From an uncultured Phycisphaerales bacterium (GTDB taxonomy: Bacteria > Planctomycetota > Phycisphaerae > Phycisphaerales > SM1A02): DNA of 20,295 bases. Numbering within the stretch: the first letter of the stretch is position 1; every line of letters starts with the position of its first letter. The stretch spans positions 1-20,295 of the forward strand of contig CAMPIL010000012.1 in NCBI GenBank assembly GCA_946886375.1, given 5' to 3'. This document shows positions 15,665 to 20,295 of this stretch, one piece after another. The notes beneath the pieces were generated by a model that worked only from the letters and a program-made list of their open reading frames with translations, was not told where the DNA came from and did no database searches. A program made the translations under genes and the position numbers.

Positions 15665-16657
15665 ATGGCCAAGCCCAAGCGTACTGGAATGCCTGCATCG
15701 TTAGTCGTGCTCGAGGCAGCAGTGGGGCTGGCGTGTCTGGGATTGGTCGTCTTCGGCGCATCCCGCCAGCATGAGGCAATCGGATCAGCGAGCCTGATCG
15801 CAGGCCTGGTCGGATTGGTGGTCGCCGGGGCGACGCTTCCACTGGCGATTCTGCTGAGTGAACTGAATTCGCGGGGACCATCGCCAGAAGACACGGCCTT
15901 GACGAAGGCGACGCACCGATCGGTGGAGAACATGCTCGCGCAGCTGTATCAGAACAGCATGCTCTCCGATATCGCCAAGCGCGTGCTGTTCCGCGATCAG
16001 GAACTGGACCTGCTTCGCCGGGCGATCGAGGAAGACATTCAGCATCGCGATTACAGCGCTGGATTGACCTTGTGCGACGACATGGCCAACGTGTTCGGGC
16101 GGCGCGAGGAGGCCGAGGCCTACCGCACCCGGATACTCCAGGCCGGGCACGCCGCCTACGAGGACAAGGTTCTGCAGGCGTTGAACCAGTTCGAGCAGAT
16201 TCTGCAGGCTCGCGATTGGGCCAGCGCGCATCGCGAGGCGGCAACGATTCGGCGGTTGTATCCGGCCCATCACCTGGTGCAGGAACTTGATCAACGCATC
16301 CTGCAGGCCCGCGAAGACCATAAGAAGGAACTGGAATCGCAATTCCTCGAGGCCGCCCAGCGCGATGAGGTGGACACGGCCATGACCCTGCTCAAGGAAC
16401 TGGACCGCTATATGACTCGCGAAGAGGCCGGCAGGCTGGCGAACATCGCTCAGAGCGTGGTCAGCAAGCACCGCGAGCACCTGAGCATGCAGTTCAAACT
16501 TGCGGTGAACGACCATCGCTGGGCCGAGGCGGCGCAGGTCGGCGACGCCATCATCCGCGAATTCCCCAACAGCAAAATGGCCGATGAGGTCCGTTCGATG
16601 ATCGACATGCTGCGCGTCCGGGCCTCGCAGGCCGCGGTGATGGCGCAGAGTTCCTGA
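15665..16657 (+). CDS. Membrane-anchored protein with two TM helices and a long helical (TPR-like) tail
   Basis: I do not recognise a named family. The 330-residue product has a short basic N-terminus and two hydrophobic helices (about 11-31 and 41-64) separated by a short charged loop. About 260 mostly alpha-helical, charged residues follow. The tail contains TPR-like helix pairs with repeated themes of aromatic plus Arg/Glu: RAIEEDIQHRDYSAGLTLCD, EQILQARDWASAHREAATIRR (177-197, read in parts), KLAVNDHRWAEAAQVGDAIIREFP (278-301, read in parts). The W/Y-A-x-A spacing is typical of solenoid scaffolds. With an N-in hairpin the tail would be cytoplasmic. The start at 15665 has GAGAAG seven bases upstream. 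The gene precedes the HEAT-repeat putative lipoprotein by 130 bp on the same strand, so the pair could form a scaffold on both sides of the membrane; this is inference. Confidence 0.8.
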   Translation: MAKPKRTGMPASLVVLEAAVGLACLGLVVFGASRQHEAIGSASLIAGLVGLVVAGATLPLAILLSELNSRGPSPEDTALTKATHRSVENMLAQLYQNSMLSDIAKRVLFRDQELDLLRRAIEEDIQHRDYSAGLTLCDDMANVFGRREEAEAYRTRILQAGHAAYEDKVLQALNQFEQILQARDWASAHREAATIRRLYPAHHLVQELDQRILQAREDHKKELESQFLEAAQRDEVDTAMTLLKELDRYMTREEAGRLANIAQSVVSKHREHLSMQFKLAVNDHRWAEAAQVGDAIIREFPNSKMADEVRSMIDMLRVRASQAAVMAQSS

Positions 16658-16787
16658 TCCTGAGGCGGCGGTAGGCAGCCGGCCGCTCGCCACAGCCGCG
16701 CCGGTCCTTTACACTGCTGCCAATCGTCAGCAAGCGCTGACTTCGATGTTCGATCATTTGCTCGATGTCTTGCTCAAGGTGAACGCG

Positions 16788-17624
16788 ATGACTCGGATTT
16801 TCTTCATTCTCGCAATGCTGATTGGTGGCGTTGCGGTGTTCAACGGCTGCGACACGCTGGAGCAGGACTTCAAAGGCCTGGCGGCGTCGATCAAGCCGAC
16901 CTCGCCGGCCGATGCGGCGAGGATGATGATGGACCCGCACAACGCCGACAACCGCCGCGAAGGCACGACGCTGATTTCCAACGCGCCTTGGGGCGGCGTG
17001 GATATTTACATCGCCGCGTATCGTGACAAGGTGCTCAACGAGACCGATCCGATCGCGCGAGCCGCAGCCATTCGCGCCTTGGCGCGCTGGGGCGAGCCTG
17101 AAGACGCCTTGCGCATCATGCCCCATCTGGATGATCCCAATATTCAAGTGCGCTGGGAGGCGGCGAAGGGTTTGCAGCGACTGCACAATCCAGCAGTGGT
17201 GGCAGACTTGTTGCGCGTTCTGCGCGATGAATCGCAGCACTCGGATGTGCGCGTGGCGTGCGCGGTGGCATTGGGGCAATATCCGGAAGACCGGGTCGTG
17301 CAGGGATTGATCGCCTCGCTCGATGCGCGCGAACTAACGATCAATAAGGCCGCGGAAGATTCGCTGCACACGCTCACCGGGCTGTCGTTCGACATGGATT
17401 CGCATCGCTGGCTGGCGTGGTACCAGGGCGCGTCAGCGGCCGGCAGCGCGTTTACTGCGCAGTCCGAGTATCTGTTTCCGACCTACTACCGCGATGACAC
17501 GATCTGGGAAAAGTTGGCGTTCTGGACCAGCCGGCACTGGGAAAAGCCAGCGCCGCCCGCGGGGCTGCGGCCGAAGTCGCAGCGCAGCACCTACGAGGAC
17601 GAAGCGCAGCCGCCGCGGTCCTGA
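16788..17624 (+). CDS. HEAT-repeat protein, putative lipoprotein
   Basis: This 278-residue exported protein starts at an ATG with AAGGTG six bases upstream; the ATG at 16746 has no ribosome site. The N-terminus is a lipoprotein-like signal (TRIFFILAMLIGGVAVF) ending in NG-Cys21. The box FNGC is weak at -3 and -2, so lipidation is likely but not certain. Residues ~86-200 hold helical HEAT/PBS-type repeats. Examples are DPIARAAAIRALARWGEPE (87-105), DPNIQVRWEAAKGLQRLHNP (116-135), and SDVRVACAVALGQYPEDRVVQGLI (152-174, read in parts). Such repeats bind proteins rather than catalyse. The C-terminal ~70 residues are aromatic-rich (WLAWYQG, YLFPTYYRDDTIWEKLAFW) and end in a Pro-rich tail. A TACACT at 16710-16715 could be a -10 for this gene. 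Confidence 0.83.
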   Translation: MTRIFFILAMLIGGVAVFNGCDTLEQDFKGLAASIKPTSPADAARMMMDPHNADNRREGTTLISNAPWGGVDIYIAAYRDKVLNETDPIARAAAIRALARWGEPEDALRIMPHLDDPNIQVRWEAAKGLQRLHNPAVVADLLRVLRDESQHSDVRVACAVALGQYPEDRVVQGLIASLDARELTINKAAEDSLHTLTGLSFDMDSHRWLAWYQGASAAGSAFTAQSEYLFPTYYRDDTIWEKLAFWTSRHWEKPAPPAGLRPKSQRSTYEDEAQPPRS

Positions 17625-17712
17625 CCGAAACTGGGCCAGCCAACGCGCGAATGCGCAAGAGTGATCTTCAGACTGCCGCGTTCCCGGCCGATGTCATCAT
17701 CCTGGAGCGATG

Positions 17713-18666
17713 ATGCGAGCGTTGATATTCGACGGCACGAGCATTCGGCTGGATCAGCGGGCGGCCCATCCGACGCCGGGTGCGGCGGAAGCACTGGTCC
17801 GATTGTCCCAGGCCGCGATTTCCCGCGCTGACCTGGCGCCATGCAAGAGCGCGATGCGCCCAGGTGTGCCGGGACATCAGTTCGTTGGCGTGGTTGAAAG
17901 CGTCGACGGGCGTGCGCCGAATCTCATCGGGAAACGCGTCGTCGGGTCGCCGGTGAGTTTCTGCGGCAAGTGCGAGTTGTGCCTCGCAGGTTTGAGCCGC
18001 CATTGCCGTAATCGGAAAATCCTCGGCCGCGATGTCGGCGGCTGTCTTGCGGAGCGATTCACAATCCCGTTGAGCAGTCTGGCCCTCGTGCCTGACAACG
18101 TTGACGATGACGCAGCGGTGTTCGCTGTGGAACTGGCCGCAGCGTGCCAGGCGGCCGGTCAGTTGACGATTGTCGGCAAGCCCTACATCACCGTGCTTGG
18201 CAACGATTCACTGGCGCTGCTGACCGCTCAGGTGATGGCGAAGTTGAACGCATCGGTCAGGTTGCTCGGTGAGGACGAAGCGTCATTTTCGCTGTGCGAG
18301 AAGTGGGGCATCAAGCACCGGTCGACAAGCGAGACCGGTCGGCGCGCCGATCAAGACATCGTGGTGGAGTGCACAGGAACGGCTGCGGGCTTTGAATTGG
18401 CGATGCAACTCGTGCGGCCGCGAGGCAAGATTCTGTTGAAGTCGCTGTTTGAATCCGATGCGCTGAGCGCGATCGATCTGAACCCGGTGATACTCCATGA
18501 AGTGGAAGTGATCGGTTCATTCCAGGGATCGATGACTGAAGCGATCGCGATGCTTGCTCGCCGAGAGATTGATGTGATCAGTCTGGTTGGTCGTCGCGTC
18601 CGGCTGTCGGATGCGGCGGGGGGATTATGGGCGTCGGAGGTCCTGAAAGTGCTCGTTGAGCCGTGA
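17713..18666 (+). CDS. MDR-family (zinc alcohol dehydrogenase-like) protein with degenerate catalytic motifs
   Basis: The 317-residue product (318 if the ATG at 17710 is used) has the two-domain layout of medium-chain dehydrogenases: a GroES-like domain to ~135, then a Rossmann-like domain, then the C-terminal return. The structural-zinc lobe is intact as FCGKCELCLAGLSRHC, spacing CxxCxxCx7C. Several signatures are lost (numbering from 17710). The catalytic-zinc Cys of ICxTDL is replaced in ISRADL (Ser38), GHE is GHQ (55-57), and the cofactor glycine motif reads GNDSLA (164-169) instead of GxGxxG. Overall length and fold remain, so this is not an obvious pseudogene. I infer altered chemistry or a non-enzymatic role. 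GGAG at 17704-17707 fits the second ATG (17713, five-base spacing) better than the first (two bases). Confidence 0.85.
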   Translation: MRALIFDGTSIRLDQRAAHPTPGAAEALVRLSQAAISRADLAPCKSAMRPGVPGHQFVGVVESVDGRAPNLIGKRVVGSPVSFCGKCELCLAGLSRHCRNRKILGRDVGGCLAERFTIPLSSLALVPDNVDDDAAVFAVELAAACQAAGQLTIVGKPYITVLGNDSLALLTAQVMAKLNASVRLLGEDEASFSLCEKWGIKHRSTSETGRRADQDIVVECTGTAAGFELAMQLVRPRGKILLKSLFESDALSAIDLNPVILHEVEVIGSFQGSMTEAIAMLARREIDVISLVGRRVRLSDAAGGLWASEVLKVLVEP

Positions 18667-18684
18667 GGCCGTGGGGTGTCGCTG

Positions 18685-18726
18685 ACCCGGATGAGCCAGA
18701 TGGCGTTTTCTGGGTCTTCTCCGGGT
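18685..18726 (+). terminator. Possible compound hairpin terminator after the MDR gene
   Basis: ACCCGGA (18685-18691) pairs with TCCGGGT (18720-18726). Inside, CCAGA (18696-18700) pairs with TCTGG (18709-18713). It lies 18 bases after the MDR stop and before the rRNA promoter. No strong T-run follows, only GATTTAT, so intrinsic termination is uncertain. Confidence 0.3.
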
Positions 18727-18739
18727 GATTTATGGGGCC

Positions 18740-18768
18740 TTGAAAGTTTTCCAAAAACCATTCAGAAT
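18740..18768 (+). promoter_or_regulatory. AT-rich upstream region of the rRNA promoter, with a possible second promoter
   Basis: TTGAAA (18740-18745), 17 bases, then CAGAAT (18763-18768) could be a weak tandem promoter. Alternatively, the A/T tracts (GTTTTCCAAAAACC) just upstream of the TTGACA box may act as an UP element. Both readings fit rRNA operons. Confidence 0.3.
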
Positions 18769-18782
18769 GCCCGCCAATGGCG

Positions 18783-18810
18783 TTGACAGGCCAAGGGAGG
18801 CCGTTACAAT
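18783..18810 (+). promoter_or_regulatory. Strong sigma70-type promoter of the rRNA operon
   Basis: TTGACA (18783-18788) is a perfect -35. After 16 bases TACAAT (18805-18810) matches the -10 at 5/6. Transcription would begin near 18817, about 430 nt before the mature 16S 5' end. It is the best promoter in the window and is correctly placed for the boxA that follows. Confidence 0.75.
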
Positions 18811-18877
18811 GGTTTCCCTTGCATTTGGGTTATCTATGAACCCGGGCAATCGGCCGGGCCAGTTGTGGCTTGGCACC

Positions 18878-18890
18878 TGCTCTTTGAAAA
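18878..18890 (+). promoter_or_regulatory. boxA antitermination element of the rRNA leader
   Basis: TGCTCTTTGAAAA differs from the E. coli rrn boxA (TGCTCTTTAACAA) at only two positions. It lies about 60 nt after the predicted transcription start, where NusB/NusE antitermination complexes load. Its presence supports the promoter call and shows that the leader is transcribed. Confidence 0.75.
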
Positions 18891-19095
18891 GTGAACAGTT
18901 GGGTACGCCGCGAGGATGTGCCCGGAAAGTCGATGTTGTCACAAACATCGGCGGCCCGGGAAAAAGATCGCGGGCGAATGGGATTCACAGCCCAATCGTC
19001 CATCAAACATCCTTGTGATGCCAGATATGTTCAATTCCAACATGAATGTGTCGTTGTCGCACATAGTGCGTCAATGGCAGTGATGTTTGAAAAAT

Positions 19096-19139
19096 CCGGC
19101 AGGTTAGCCGCCTGCCGGCGTCGGGTTGTTGGCCCGACG
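19096..19139 (+). other. Two abutting perfect hairpins in the rRNA leader
   Basis: An 8-bp stem (19096-19103 with 19111-19118, loop TTAGCCG) is directly followed, with no gap, by a 7-bp stem (19119-19125 with 19133-19139, loop TTGTTGG). Without a following T-run they are unlikely to terminate transcription; a coaxially stacked folding or processing element is more likely. Confidence 0.6.
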
Positions 19140-19246
19140 TGACCGTCCATTCAGTCGCTCCGCCAGAGCGATTGGGTGGTCGCCAGGGCTTCAGTTCTTC
19201 AGTGAATACCTCCTCGCGAGTCGAAAGATTCGCGGGGCTGATCAAT

Positions 19247-20295
<1,049 letters not shown>

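Larger units (their letters stand above)
18811..19246 (+). other. Structured 16S rRNA leader
   Basis: This stretch has no credible gene; short frames across it lack ribosome sites and family features. It holds boxA and a series of perfect short hairpins: CGATGTT/AACATCG (18931-18950), CGCAC/GTGCG (19058-19070), CCGGCAGG/CCTGCCGG (19096-19118), CGTCGGG/CCCGACG (19119-19139), and CGCTC/GAGCG shortly after. Part of it is expected to pair with the spacer downstream of 16S to form the RNase III processing stem, but that partner is outside the window. Confidence 0.7.

Noticed and set aside
15785..16693. Minus-strand frame of 302 codons opposite the two-TM protein
   Set aside because: The plus strand gives TM helices, a ribosome site and TPR-like repeats; the minus frame gives nothing recognisable.
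18725..19245. Short open frames in the rRNA leader
   Set aside because: They overlap the promoter, boxA and hairpins, lack ribosome sites and show no protein features.

Overview
The window looks like a chromosomal segment of a GC-rich planctomycete, most likely of class Phycisphaerae. The main support is the partial 16S rRNA gene at the right end (19247 to the edge). It carries variants I associate with that group: GTGCCAGCAGTCGCGG in the 530 loop, GGAGGCTGC at the EUB338 site, and the CTCACACAAGCGGTGGAGCATGTGGCTCAATTCGAAGC-type stretch split around 20130-20170. High GC, short intergenic gaps and a mix of ATG, GTG and TTG starts agree with this. No mobile element, phage, CRISPR array or tRNA was seen.

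Layout. (1) 1-3963, minus strand: an osmotic-stress operon read right to left. It holds an MscS-type mechanosensitive channel, then trehalose-6-phosphate synthase (otsA, joined by an ATGA overlap), then a trehalose-6-phosphate phosphatase that runs in the same frame into the N-terminus of a GH15 glucoamylase/trehalase-like domain and leaves the window. One transcript would therefore encode solute synthesis, probable solute breakdown and a pressure-release valve. (2) 4073-6794: trmL (minus) and, divergently, an EF-G paralogue with an altered switch I and no DTPGH histidine. (3) 6977-10240: lepB (minus), a BaiN/RdsA-family flavoprotein (plus, probably leaderless) and a secreted beta-propeller protein (minus). 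(4) 10374-13951: two tandem DUF885 putative metallohydrolases. They are strongly diverged except for a 152-bp C-terminal tract that is 149/152 identical, a gene-conversion footprint. (5) 14197-15136, minus: a glyoxalase-II-like MBL-fold hydrolase followed by a 75-aa protein of unknown function. (6) 15247-18666, plus: a small cupin, a membrane protein with two TM helices and a long helical tail, a HEAT-repeat putative lipoprotein, and an MDR (zinc alcohol dehydrogenase superfamily) protein that has lost its catalytic-zinc and cofactor signatures. (7) 18667 to the end: a possible terminator, a strong TTGACA-N16-TACAAT promoter, an E. coli-like boxA, a structured leader of about 430 nt, and the 5' two thirds of a 16S rRNA gene.

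The points most worth a second look are the OtsA/OtsB-GH15/MscS operon, the gene conversion between the DUF885 paralogues, the EF-G paralogue without its catalytic histidine, the degenerate MDR protein, and the 16S changes under common universal probes and primers. Functions come from motif recognition by eye. No database search was run.
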